From Eutypa lata (Eukaryota > Ascomycota > Sordariomycetes > Xylariales > Diatrypaceae), in assembly GCA_022661535.1 (NCBI GenBank), contig JAKULF010000006.1, positions 3,901,001-3,965,000 of the forward strand: 64,000 nucleotides of DNA, in the 5' to 3' direction. Every line of letters begins with the position of its first letter. Positions within the stretch are counted from its first letter, which is position 1. The position numbers were made by a program, and so were the translations under genes. The notes under the pieces were generated by a model, which did no database searches, was not told where the DNA came from, and worked only from the letters and a program-made list of their open reading frames with translations. Of this stretch, positions 1 to 11,690 are shown in pieces.

Positions 1-1944
1 CGCTGCTGCTTCCCGTTCTTCGCAGCTTCCTCTGACTCATGCTGCCCATGGCACTGTGCAGAAAGAAGTGCTCGTAGTCGAAGGCATCCTCGCGATCCTC
101 GTGGGACATCTGGTTCTGAACAGAGTCATGGTAGTAGGATTCGCCGCTCTCACTCGCCGAGTCACTGTAATTGCTTGTTTCCTCGTCCTGGAAACCATCC
201 TCGGTCCTCATATCGTCTTCTTCTTCGTGCATTTCCCGCACGTCCTGCACGTCCTGCACGTCCTGAACTGCGGGGGCAGGTACATCTTCGGGATACAATT
301 GTGGGCGTGAGTCAGCTGGGTGGAGCTCGGTATGTGGAACTTCTTCGTCTAGATCTGTGTAGTGACTTTCTGAAGAACTGTCATCTATGCCATTGACACT
401 CGGGGTTCCCTCTCGCACTTCGTTCTCATCAATACCAGACATGTTCTCATTTGAGTGTTGCTCGGCGGAATCTTCCTGGACTGGGCTGATATCGCCGGAC
501 TTCTTCGGTGCAGCATACCACTGATCGACCTGAGAATGTGTGAAGGGACTAGGAGTCCGTAAGCTTTGTAGGCTTCGCCGCTTCATGGTGTCTGCGCGGG
601 CTTGGTCCCTTAAGGTCGATAGCCTTCCCTTCAGGTCATTCATCTGTTCTTTTATGTCCCGCATCTGCGCCGTAGACGCAGATCGCTTCAGCCCAAGGTC
701 GTTGTACGAGCCGAAAGTCGGACTTAGAAAAGCCTCTAACCTAGTATTTTCAAGACTTGGACGTGATGAGCCTATTCCACTTACGACCCCATCTTCATCA
801 AGAGATTCAAGCATTGGCTCCCTCATATGTGGAGAAATTTGGCTTCTTGCAGAATTTAAACTCCCAAAAGAGCCTCGTTCTCTTGGACTTTCTCTAGGGC
901 TGTCAAGAGCATGATTTACGTCCCGGGATATCAATGGTGGCGGCCGATAGCCGCCCGCTGCGCCCAGTGCGCTGGAGGACCTCGGCGCAAACGTACTCGG
1001 CTTCAGATCGGTAGGCAGGTTATTTTCACTAGATATCCTAGAGTGCCCGAAGCGCGGTTTACTTGAGTAACTCGGGTCATGATCGTTACGAATTGCAGTA
1101 TCAGGTCGGACCAGTGGTGGCGATGCTGTAGATTCCGACCTAATAGAGGAAAATGTGGGAGATTGAATAGTTCTTGCTCGGCTAAGGTTGTTCTCCATGG
1201 TCTTCAAACTGTTAGTAAACCCTATTCATGTTCCTAGTATATACACTCGACTACTCTTACCGTTAACCTCTGTTTGGCGTTAGCAAGAATCTGTTCCGCC
1301 CTTCTGCTCAGTGCTGTCGAGTCTCCCTCGAGGCGAGCTCGATCCTTAATGGGGGATGGCCCTTCCTGAACCGATTCATCGTCAATGTATGAATCCGCCA
1401 CGCTTTCTTCATCGTCACCCTGAAAGTTGCTGTCGCCTACGCTAACAGTATCATCGAAGTCGGCAAATGTTGTAGTTGGTTCCAGCGTGGTTATAGTACT
1501 ATTAGAGTCAATCGATGCACGCCTTTCGCGAGACATGTGTGCTTTCCTCCTGGTTGTATCCTGGACCATTGTATGGAGGTCACCGTTGAAGCGTTGAGAC
1601 GCGGAACCTGACTTTCTAGGACCGCAGATACTTTCCACCTCAGTAACCTCGCCGATGTCAGATAGCATGGTTCCATTTCCATATATAATTGGTGTGGTCG
1701 GAGTTATAGGTCCGGAGAAGGCGTGGGGGGATAAATCGAATTGATCAAACTGCAGGTCATGGCCCTGCGCTTTCTTCCACATTTCGAGGGACGAATGTAA
1801 TCTGTCGGGCGAGGAAACAGAATCGTCGTAATCGGGCAAGATCATGTCGGGGTTCGTCAAAGTGGGCGAACCCGGCGATGGTGGTATTGTTGGATAAGAC
1901 ATGGCATTAAATGTATGCGTCGCGGATTCAGGGGCTCTCTGCAT
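1..1944 (-). CDS. Ser-rich acidic fungal protein of unknown function (3' end outside window)
   Basis: Two exons are seen: 1944-1261 and 1201 to the window edge, with a 59-nt intron (1260-1202) that starts GTAAGAG and has a TTTACTAAC branch site. At least 628 residues are encoded and no stop is reached. The start is the first ATG at 1944; an in-frame ATG at 1902 (MSYPTIPP) is a plausible alternative. The protein is rich in Ser, Pro, Asp and Glu and looks disordered. A predicted helix spans the splice junction (RRAEQILANAKQRLT, then TMENNLSRAR). A short VQDVQDVQDV repeat lies near 240-256, and a conserved-looking block (EDAFDYEHFFLHSAMG) sits just before the edge. I remember similar sequences as uncharacterised proteins in other sordariomycetes but cannot assign a function. 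Confidence 0.75.
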
Positions 1945-4327
1945 ATTTTCGATCTTTCAGGGAAACTTCAAGCTCTTCGCCTTAACAGGTGCAAATGTGT
2001 AAAAGGACTTGCTGCGAGGGCGCAGATAGGTACAAAGGTCTATTTAAAGAACATATGCAGCCCGCCGTAATTAATCCAGCTGTAGGTAGCTATTCGGGAG
2101 GTTGAATGCCGTTGGCTTTTCTCTCGCGCGTTGGAAAGGGGCTTCAAATTCAGATTCGACTCCGAACCAAACCGAATAAGAATTGAAACTATTACTGATA
2201 AATTGAATAAGACAGAGTTAGAGTCGGTATCCAATATGTCGTAGGTTCCAATATCCAACGATTTCTTTCAAACGAAACTTTACAGGTGATTCAGCTGAAA
2301 GAGTGAACCGGTAACCTTGTTGGATACGATCGTTTGTTACACTGCAGGAACGAGGGAATTGCGTCAGAGTCGCTACCAAATACCGAATCGCCGTAGCTAT
2401 CCAGTCAACTACGGGCGTCTGCGTTGGGAATGGAAAGGCAGTCGTCGTTGGGTTTGTCGTGAATTATGCCCTGTTCTCTGTCGCAATTCAAGCACGGTAG
2501 CGTAATTGGAATTTCGGGACTGAGGTTCGAATCGCGCGTCGCATACCAAGTTGAGTAATTGACACTGTTGCTAACCCAAAAACTACTACGTCAATATATT
2601 AAACCAACAATTGATTCGGCCCTTAGCCTATTGGTGATAACAAGAGCGTATAAACGAACGAACGAACGATGTCCTCGGCTACGGTTGTGAGCGACGAGAT
2701 AGACGACAGCACAAGAGGAACTATAATTAGTAGTTGGTTGGTGACGCGGGATCTATCACATTAATTACACACATGTCTTTTTTACCTTCCAACGTGTAGG
2801 TTTCCTAGAAGACCCTTAGTACTTAACCCATTATGCAGGTAATACACACAGTACGGACCCCCGTGTCCATCTTCTCGGTCATCTTCGTTTTTCTTTCGTC
2901 CCTGAATCCACTAATGAGCCCCCAAATAAGGTTTAGTGTGGGGACATGTCTCTGCTAATTTGAAGTTCGGAAACTTTTTGAGTCAACCACAACACATCCT
3001 TTCTGGTCTAGTGTCTTGGGAAACGGCTCTTGTGGCTTGAACAGGTAAGTGCTTGCATACAAATGTCTATCATTTCGGTCTGGTGTGTCGTCGGTGTTCC
3101 TCTGATGAACCCCCTCCTTACAATTGTACGGAAGATGTAGGCATTTCACCAGGAGGCAGGATTCCCTCGAAGTATCTAGTGAGATAACTACCTGGCTAAC
3201 GAGTTATCCAGGACGTTTTTATCCTACTGAATGAACTGTTATGCAGTCGTATAGGCAGATCACTCAGTCTATCATGCAGCGGAACTGAGTTTAACTTCCA
3301 AATGGGGCTTATGCATGGGGAAGGAACAAGATCTAGAGGGGTCTTAATACATAGAATTATTAAACTCCATAGATCTTCTCTCGAGATTTAGGTTTATGCT
3401 CCCCTTAATGAAGAAGCAGACAGCCTACTTCGTACAAATGACTTAACATTGACGTATAGGTAGTAAAAAGCCATCGATTATTTCGTCTAGTAGGAATAAG
3501 TGAAAACTCCAAACATGTATATTGAACTCATCTAAGCGATTGCTCGTAGCTTAGATTACTACTACGCGCATTAGAACAAAGAGCTAACCTCATCCCGTAG
3601 GTTTGGATACAGTATATACACAGTGTTTTCTTTGCATGCACATGACGTGCAGTGAACACTAAACGGTCTTTTCCCATGGGTTGCTCCGATAGGTCTCCAC
3701 TTGCCAACCAAAGGTGTCCTTCAATTTCACCAAGGAAAAAATTCTGATTTATTTCGGCCAAGTATGTTTCAACTTACTTTTAACGTCTTCTAACGAGCAA
3801 ACAATACATTTATATTCCGATTCATCGTCGTAGACATTCTTTCCTACTAGATAGTTTGTTCAATGCAGGATATCCTCACAATGATTACACTTTGACGCAA
3901 TGGAATGAGGTCATACCTAATCCATTCCCTTGTTGTACTGCATCTGAGAGTTCTCTAGCCCTGGTTGTAGGTGTTTCATTGACGCCAAATTTCGGACTAC
4001 CCGAGTCAAGGCCACCCACCCCCTCGACAAACCCCTATCCAGCACTATTCCAGCGTGCCCTTACACACGCGATACCCTCCCTAGGTATGAATAATGGATA
4101 TGAGAAAGTGCCATGTTAAATATCTTGGTAAGTGACTTCCACACCTTCATACGTCGTACCCCAATGTTGAATGATGTCCATTTCAAGAATTCTGCAATGC
4201 TCAAAAGAGTCTTCGTGGCTCGATAATGTGGAGATTTTTCTTGTCTGATCCAACATTACTAAATCATCTTGTGTTGTTTACTCCTATGAAAACCCAAGCT
4301 GACCTGTATACCTAGCTCTTCATGTCC
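1945..4327. other. Gene-free stretch
   Basis: About 2.4 kb between the 5' end of the Ser-rich gene and the 3' end of the aldo/keto reductase. The only open frames are short (under 90 codons), without family signatures or sensible splice context. A GGTTCGAATC string at 2525 resembles a tRNA B box but no cloverleaf forms around it. I see no gene here. Confidence 0.6.
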
Positions 4328-5445
4328 TTATGTGTTCGTAGGCACATGGGCCGGGTAACGTTCCCCCACAGGCGTGAACTTAGCCAAGATAGCATCGATT
4401 TCAGCCATTTCCTCGTCCGTGATGTCCACCTCCTTCGTGTTTTCCTCAACGCGAGCTGCCGTGGTCGCTCCCGGAATCGGGATGATGGTCGGCATACCCG
4501 GTCTGCGCGAGAGCGCTCTTGTCCAGTTGATTGCCAGCTGGGCCGGGGTGCATCCCTTCTTCTTTGCTAATTGCTCGGCTTCCTTTACGAGTTCGATGTT
4601 GATCTCGAAATTCCCCGGTTGGAAACGAGGAAAGAAACGAAGCATCTGTTGTAAGCCGTGAATGTCAGCAACTACTTAAATAGGCAATGCGATCAGGACC
4701 CGAGGGGTTACTTACGCTATCAGCGGGGATATCGTCTATTGTCTTGTACTGGCCAGATAGCATTCCGCGCCCAATTGGCGAATATGCGACCAACGGGATG
4801 CCGTATTGCGCACAAGCTGCTGCAACACCATTCTCAAGGACATCGGTAGCCCACCTATCATCCTCGTTAGTCTCATCAAGAGCCCACATACAATCAAGGT
4901 AAGTATACTCACAAGGACAGCTCAACCTCCACGGCTACAACCTTAATATACTTGACGGCCTCGTGAATAGTTTCAGCCCTGACCTCAGAGAGCGAGATAC
5001 CGCCTAGTTTGCCAGTCTTGACGTACTCGTCCTCGAGGACCTTAAATGTTACCTCCATCGGGACGTTCTGGTCACGACGGGCAAACTCGAAGATATCGAG
5101 CTTCTTCCGTCCATTAAGCTGAGCCAGGCAGTCGTCGAGGGCTCTACGGGTGTTCTCGGGCGAACCATCCGGTGCTCCGCCAGTGGCGCCCACGCCCCCC
5201 TTGATGCTAATGACAATCTTGTCCGCGTCCTCGGGATACTTCTCGAGGTAGCGCTCCAGAAGGACCAAGCTGTTGTAATCGTGCGAGCCGTAAAAAACAC
5301 CCCCGTTCCAAAAGTTGGCGCCGTTCTTGAGGGCAGCGCGCATCGCCTCGAATGCCTGCTCCTGGGAGCACGGCTTGGCTCGCCAGGTCAGTCCCATCAT
5401 GCCATAGCCGATTGGGCCGATCTCTTTTCCAACGAGTTGGGGCAT
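4328..5445 (-). CDS. Aldo/keto reductase, pyridoxal-reductase (AKR8) type
   Basis: Exons 5445-4913, 4854-4716 and 4645-4328 encode 329 residues, the usual length for the family. Intron 1 (4912-4855, GTGAGT, GACTAAC branch) joins VEVELS to LWATDVLENG; intron 2 (4715-4646, GTAAGT) joins DDIPADS to MLRFFPRF. The N-terminal strand (GKEIGPIGYGMMGLTW), the Tyr-bearing motif WNGGVFYGSHDYNS, and IPIPGATTAARVEENT of the NADP-binding end mark an AKR barrel. WNGG.FYG and FEFARRDQNVP are the pattern of fungal pyridoxal reductase-like enzymes, which would reduce pyridoxal to pyridoxine with NADPH; other aldehydes are possible. As usual in this subgroup, the barrel His of the classic tetrad is not evident (FEFAR in its place). 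Cytosolic: no signal peptide. Confidence 0.88.
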
Positions 5446-6523
5446 CTTTACTAGTTGGTATGAAAGATATAATTCGTAGTAGTTACAATGTAGAACTTTT
5501 CTGACAAGCTGAGATTGATATCGGTAACTGAGGTTGTTTCACGAGGCCGGGTTTAGTGTTTTGATGAGAGACTCAGATAGAAATCAATTACTACCCAATC
5601 GCGCAGCGGGTCATCGACTTATATATGCAATTCCCAGTGACGTTCTACGGGTCAATTCCCGGTTGTAATATGTGAATCTAAGACATTCCCGCCCGCGCAA
5701 CCCGAGTCCAGTAAGCGACTCCAGTATTTGTCTCAATCCATGACGCCAATCTCTTGAATCCACCACCAATAGCGCCGCATCTAGGGTTTCCTAAGCAAGC
5801 TCTGCTGCCGTGGACGGACGAACTTAACTGGGGGACGCTATTTCCCTATCGGCATTTAGACCGGCTATAAGGAAATCCGAGTCTCGTTATTCCGATATCG
5901 TGTCACATAGGTAGCACTACCTATACGTTGGATAGGTATGTATTTGCAAGCATGAATTAAAAAGCCTTCCAAGGTTATGTAATTATTATAATCACAGTAT
6001 TCCGTAGATAAACAAAACATTTTTGTATTTATAGATTTGTTTACAAGCTATGTAGGTAGTCCATTGATGCGGCGGCTAGAAATCCCACTCCCGCTAACTA
6101 ACCGCGGATTCTAGTTAGTTACTTAGTTAGAACGAACAAGTCCGATCCCATGTCAGCACTCGAAAAGTACTAAGTGGACTACGAAGGTTGCTAGTAATAT
6201 TTATATTCACCCAGTACAGCTACCTAACTGTCAGTAATACCACGGGACCATATTCAAAGACTTGGTTTGTTGAATAGAAGAATATAAAGCTCGCAGTTCT
6301 ATTTCTAAGAAATACCTATATATTACTTTCCACTGGTATAACTATCTAAGTAATAACCTACCTAGTTAATAATACTTAGGTAGGTAGGTAAGCTGCAGTA
6401 TTAAACGAAGACTTAAGTCCGCGTCACACACCCACCGACATCCCCAACCGCCGTGACGATGTAACTCAAGGGTGTGCGGACCGCGTATCTTAAACGCACT
6501 CGCTCACCCGCTGATGGTGACGC

Positions 6524-6525
<2 letters not shown>

Positions 6526-6557
<32 letters not shown>
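6526..6557. repeat. (GT)16 microsatellite
   Basis: An uninterrupted GT run of 32 bp in intergenic DNA. It is a likely length-variable marker. Confidence 0.95.
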
Positions 6558-6558
<1 letters not shown>

Positions 6559-8075
6559 ACCTCCGACAATCCGATCGTGACAGCGGCCTAACTCAGCAGG
6601 TAGATACAGGCACGCCTCGACAACGACGTCGTCCGACCCCAGCGGGAGAACATGTGCGCCATCTACGTACCTGCTATGCCGGCGTGTTCGATTACGTAGG
6701 CGTCGGCGCCTTCGTCCTACGCTCCTAGGCACCACGACCGCGTGTGCCACATCGTGAACGCGACTTTTCTTCGCCGAGCATGAGGTAGATCAGTGTGGCC
6801 CAAGTACTCGATCACGTCCAAACACAGAGTGTGCTAGGTAACGCGCCGTCCAAGGAGCAGCAAGTCGGCTCTTAACATGACATGATCACCTCTGCCAATG
6901 CGGTGCTGCTGCGGTCCAGAAGGAGCCCAGTTCAACCTTGACCTGGTTACACTAAGCTTCACCTGACAATAGCATGACGGGTTTCAAGGGCCTGTGGCAC
7001 GGCACCATGCGTACTTTCTGGGTCGCTGTTTTTTACCACGGAATCCAGTGGGATGAGTATGCAGGAGGTGGAAGAGTTTGCTGGGTGGAAAACCGGTGGG
7101 TTAGTATTACATAGGTTAGGTAGTTCGGACAGACTGTGGGGTTTGCACCGGAGATAACGTTCTAGGCCCGCGCATTCATATATGAAACCCGTAAGCAATG
7201 ACGAATAGCAACCGCCGTCTATCTATCCCACCGGCATGGATAGATCAACTCTGAGTTAGTTCTTTCTAGGGGGGATACGTACCTAGTTGGTTACCTAGTG
7301 TTGAAAGGAGTCGGATTCCGCGGGAACCATCTTACCGCAGCATCTATCTGACCTGTCAGGCCGTTCCCGCGTATAGTAGTACATCCCGAGCTGTCATTCG
7401 CTGTTGTGTACAATACATATGTACGCAGTTTTATATTCGCTTTCGAAATGTACCACTCCAGGCAACATTCATATTGGTCATAAGGGTTCACCTCGCCATA
7501 GTACTGTATTGACTGTAGATGGCTCTCTATAGGATCTCGGTATCTAGACTGTTCCACCGTTGGCTACATCATCCCGTACACGGTATAACGGTATGGATAT
7601 TAGTCCGACGGCGGGACAATACCTAAGCAACTATCTACCACTTAATAAGGTAGTCCCCGAACCACAACAGTTCATTGATGCCCTCGGATATAACCACCTT
7701 AGCCTTTATCATCACCAGTGACTAACGCAGGCTTGTCAACGCCCAGAAATATCTTGCCCTTTAATATTCTGCCTCGTATACCCAAGGTAGTCAGCCGTAA
7801 GGGGCACGTCAATGTACGATTCTTTGATCGGGAAAGCTCAGCGTCTATGGTATGTAGGGTATATGCGCAGAGGCATAGGTAATAAACAAAATTACGTTGC
7901 GGGAGCATGTGGTGTGGTTCTATAATAATGTACGGTGTTTTGATTTATTAAACTTAGCCGCAGCTTTATTTAATAAATGTAGTAGATCTTGACCCAGCTC
8001 TACAGACAATGAATCACATTAGCAAAGGTTACAAATACTAAGTATAACAACACTATCAACAGTATAGCAAAGCAG

Positions 8076-8327
8076 TCAAAACATTCCTCTAACCCTAGCA
8101 AGACCTAACCTAACTATCTCAAACAACACCCCATCGAGTCTCGACCCTTCAGCACCGCCCTCCGTCACAATCGCCCTGTCCCCCAAGTCACAGCGATAAT
8201 GGTACACCATCGTGTACGCATTACTAACCTCGACCATATGCCGAGGAGCCGCGCGCTCTGCCGGATTGCTGGCCAGCAATTTTATCCAAGAAGGCCACAT
8301 TGCGGTGTTGATGTCAAAAAGCAGCAT
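8076..8327 (-). CDS. Possible short gene or gene fragment, unknown
   Basis: An 83-codon open frame stands out because its composition is GC-richer and more protein-like than the surrounding desert (segments WPSWIKLLASNPAERAAP and GGAEGSRLDGVLFEIVRL). A GTTAGT donor and a GACAG acceptor inside it could also make it two short exons. It lies 350 bp beyond the 3' end of the beta-galactosidase, on the same strand. I do not recognise the family. It could be the tail of a decayed gene or a chance frame. Confidence 0.2.
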   Translation of the reverse strand: MLLFDINTAMWPSWIKLLASNPAERAAPRHMVEVSNAYTMVYHYRCDLGDRAIVTEGGAEGSRLDGVLFEIVRLGLARVRGMF

Positions 8328-8678
8328 CGGTAACTAGTATTCTACTCATAGGTATCTATTCAGAAGTACCCATCTTGTATTATTCAAGGCTAAACGATTG
8401 ATGTGATGATACACATATCTCGATTGTTTATGTCGAGCAAGTCTAGGTAGTGTACGGGGTAACTTTAAGGGATGAGCTCTGTGAAAGTCAGTTTTCCCTT
8501 CACGATTAATAACTAACTAATCAAGTACCCTCTTTCGAGCGAAACAGTGATGTGTATGATAAAAGAGAACTTTTCATTCCTATCAATTAAATCTGCCAAT
8601 GCAGTACTATATCTCGCCTACTCTAGAGTATAGGCACTATTGTCACTCTTCATACCAATCAAACTACCTGCTACCTAA

Positions 8679-11600
8679 CTAGCTAGCCAACAAAGTAACC
8701 CTAGCCCCCTCCAACCCCTCCGCAGCAGCCGAGACGATGATCTCCCCCGCGGCACCCGCCCTCGTGCGAACAACAGCCAGCGCTAGCCCACTGAACGCAT
8801 CGCGGGTGAGGCTCGGGAACTCGACGAAATCGGCGGGATCGCCGTTATCCGTGGCGACGATGTCGGCGGGGCCGCGGACCGAGAACGTGACGGCGTCGCT
8901 GGCCTCGGGCACCGGGTTCCCGTCCGCGTCCACGACCGCGACCGTGACGAACGACAGGTCCTGGCCGTCGGCCGCGAGCGTATCGCGGTCCGGCGTCGCG
9001 GTCAGGGCCGCCGCGGCCCCCGCCGTCTTCACCGTCTCGGTCGCCCACTCCTCGCCGTCCTTGTACGCCACGACGCGCAGCTCGCCGGGTGCGTACGTCA
9101 CGTCGTCCCATCGGAATCGGTAGTTCGACTCTTCGCGCTGCTGGCGCCCCGCTGACTCCCCGTTCACGAAGAGCTCGGCTTCGTCTGCGGCTGAGAATAC
9201 GTGCACCGGTGTCACTTCGCCGACGCGGTCGGGCCACGTCCAGTGTGGGAGGATGTGCGCCATCGGGCTGTTGTGTGGTAATTGTTAGCTATCTGGTCGT
9301 TATATGAAGAAACCCCCCCCCCAATTCTCTCTATGGGGGCTTGTTGTGGTTTCCCCGGGCATGAATCGATGCCCAGGGAAGTGCAGAATATGACATGCGA
9401 AAATCAAAGTGGGGAGGGGGTGGGGAGGTAAGGAGAGGTTCATATTGGAAATCAGAACCTACAAATCAGATCTCCACCTAGCCTGGTAGATATAAAAGCG
9501 ATCCTTCTTGAAGCCAGCCAGATCAATGATACCGAAGTACGAGCTGCGAGCATCGTCGTCGTACGGGGTCGGCTCGCCGATGTAGTCCCAGCCCGTCCAG
9601 ACGAACTCGCCCGCCACGTAGGGGTACTTGTCCTGCTGCCAGAAGACCTTGTCGGGGGAGGCGCCCCAGCTGACGGCGTACAGCTCGTACGCGCTGACGA
9701 GCAGGTTCTCGAGGTCGCCGCCCGCGTCCGCGCCCCCGACGTTGGTGCTGTTGGCGCTCGTCACCGGAAACAGGTACGTGCCGCGCGTGCTGACCGCCGA
9801 CGCGCTCTCCGTGCTCCACAGCACCTTGTCCGGGTACGCCGCGTGGAACCCCGGGAACGCCGAGTCCCACGATTCGCCCCGCCCCTCGCCCTGGTAGTTC
9901 AGCCCTTCCGTGTCGAGCGCGTCCGCGAACGTGCTCCCCGGCCCTGCGTTGTTCATCGCGGCGCCGGACTGGCGCGTGGGATCTTCTTCGAGGATGATGC
10001 CGTGTAGTTCTTGTGCGGTGGCGCCGCTGGAGGCGTCTCTTTGCTCCGGAATCTCATTGCCGAAGCTCCACGTGATGACTGAGGGGTCTGTCACGAAGTA
10101 GAGTAAGAGTCAGCAATTTTCCACGTCGCGGTGCATCTTTGGAGTTGGATAGTTGAACAGCATTCCAGAGACATATAGGTACGAGATTTCCCCAATATAT
10201 CCTAGGCACGAAATGATACGACGTCGGGAAAACTTACGATTACGATCGCGACGGACGAAGTTTCGCAGGTCCGGCTCGTGCCAGTCCGCAAAATACAGAT
10301 GATAGTCATCGGAGATCTTCTGCTGGTACCAGACGTCGAAAATCTCATCGACGACCAAGAATCCGTATATATCGGCCAGCTCCAGCAGCTCCGACGCAGG
10401 CGGGTTGTGCGACATGCGCAGCGAGTTGCAGCCCATCTCTTGGAGCAGTTCCAATTGACGCTCGCCGGCCCTCCAGTGGAACGCGGCGCCAAGCGAGCCC
10501 TGGTCGTGGTGGTTGTTGGTGCCCTGGATGCGCACGTGCTGGCCATTGACGGAGATGCCAGTGTCGCCGGAGTACGCGATGGTGCGGATGCCGAATTGCG
10601 TTTCGTAGCTGTCGATCACCTCGCCATCGATGGAAAGTGTGGTGACGGCGACGTACAAGTTCGGCGTCTGGTCGGGAGGTGGGCCCCAGAGCTGGGGGCT
10701 GGATATCGAGACTGATGCGTTAATGGACTGCTTGCTGCTTCCCTCCACGGTGGCCGTCGCTGGTGGGAATGTAGCTACGACTTCCCCTTCGGGCTGCCCG
10801 CTTGCTTTGTCGAGAACGTAAACCTCGGTCGCCACCTCGACCTCGCGGGTCTCATTTCGCTGGTTCTCGATCTCGACGGTCAGGTCCAGATCGGCGGATT
10901 CGGCAGACACGGTCGGGGTGGTGATGTACGTGCCGTACTGGGCGATGTGCGTTTGGTCGACTTTGACGAGCCAGACATTCCTGTAGAGACCGGCACCTGG
11001 GTACCAGCGTGAGAAGTTCAGCGGGTTGTCAAGTCGGATAGCTAGCACGTTGTCTCCCTCTGTTAGATACGGAGTGAGATCCAAGCGGAAGGAAGCGTAA
11101 CCGTAAGGCCACCCGCCGACAAACTCGCCGTTCAACCAGATAGCGGCATTGGACATAGCGCCATCGATATCTAGGAAGATGGACTTCCCCGCGTCACTAG
11201 ACTCTACCGTTAATGTCTTACGGTACCAGCCTACTCCATTGATCGGTAATGCGCCCATACTGTTCGGGATATTTGGCGCATTGAAAGGACCCTTGATGGC
11301 CCAGTCGTGCGGGAGGTTCACGGCCTCCCACTCGCTGTCGTCAAAGGTCGCTTGCACATAGGGGACCTCGCTACCGGGAGCAGTCCCAGACGGGCGCTCG
11401 TGCTTGTCGCCGTTGACGATGAAGTCGTTAGCCGACGGTAGGATCCACTCCTTCATGTCATCGTACGACAGGGAGTCAGGGTTCTCCTCGAAGCGCTCGA
11501 AGCGCCAGTCTGCGTTCAGGCTGAGGCGCTCGCGACCCGCCGCAGTCTCATATCCTCCAGTGGGTGTGGAGGAAGCTCTTTTTCTGACAGCGACGTGGGC

Positions 11601-11690
11601 TGAAGCAGGTGGGGGTGCCAGGAGCAGAAGCGAGAGGCCCAGCGAGACGAGCCCGCTGGCCTTGTACACCGTTTGTGTTAGTGGCGACAT
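8679..11690 (-). CDS. Secreted glycoside hydrolase family 2 beta-galactosidase
   Basis: Exons 11690-10238, 10087-9463 and 9267-8679 give 888 residues. Introns are 10237-10088 (GTAAGT, joins FVRRDRN to HPSVITW) and 9462-9268 (GTAGGT, contains an 11-base C run). Residues 1-31 are a signal peptide (SLGLSLLLLAPPPASA). Then come a sugar-binding jelly-roll domain (about 70-240), an immunoglobulin-like domain, and the TIM barrel with the acid/base Glu in WSFGNEIPEQ (about E496) and the likely nucleophile in LWSTESASA (about E578). The C-terminus carries DUF4982-type and bacterial Ig-like domains (HILPHWTWPDRVGEVTPV onward). It should release galactose or related sugars from glycans outside the cell. 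The subgroup resembles GH2 enzymes common in Bacteroidetes. The coding DNA is markedly GC-richer than the flanks. Exact substrate is unknown. Confidence 0.9.

Larger units (their letters stand above)
5446..8678. other. Gene-poor stretch with a GT microsatellite
   Basis: About 3.2 kb upstream of the aldo/keto reductase and downstream of the beta-galactosidase. It holds a GT16 array, many TAGGTA/TACCTA hexamers (for example 6361-6392) and one GC-richer open frame (8076-8327, listed separately). Nothing else is recognisable. Confidence 0.55.

Noticed and set aside
2500..2560. Possible tRNA, based on GGTTCGAATC
   Set aside because: The bases around the loop do not form a T stem, and no A box or acceptor stem is found at the right distance.
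8737..10101. Plus-strand open frames over the beta-galactosidase
   Set aside because: They are antisense shadows of a GC-rich gene whose own frame shows catalytic motifs and a signal peptide.
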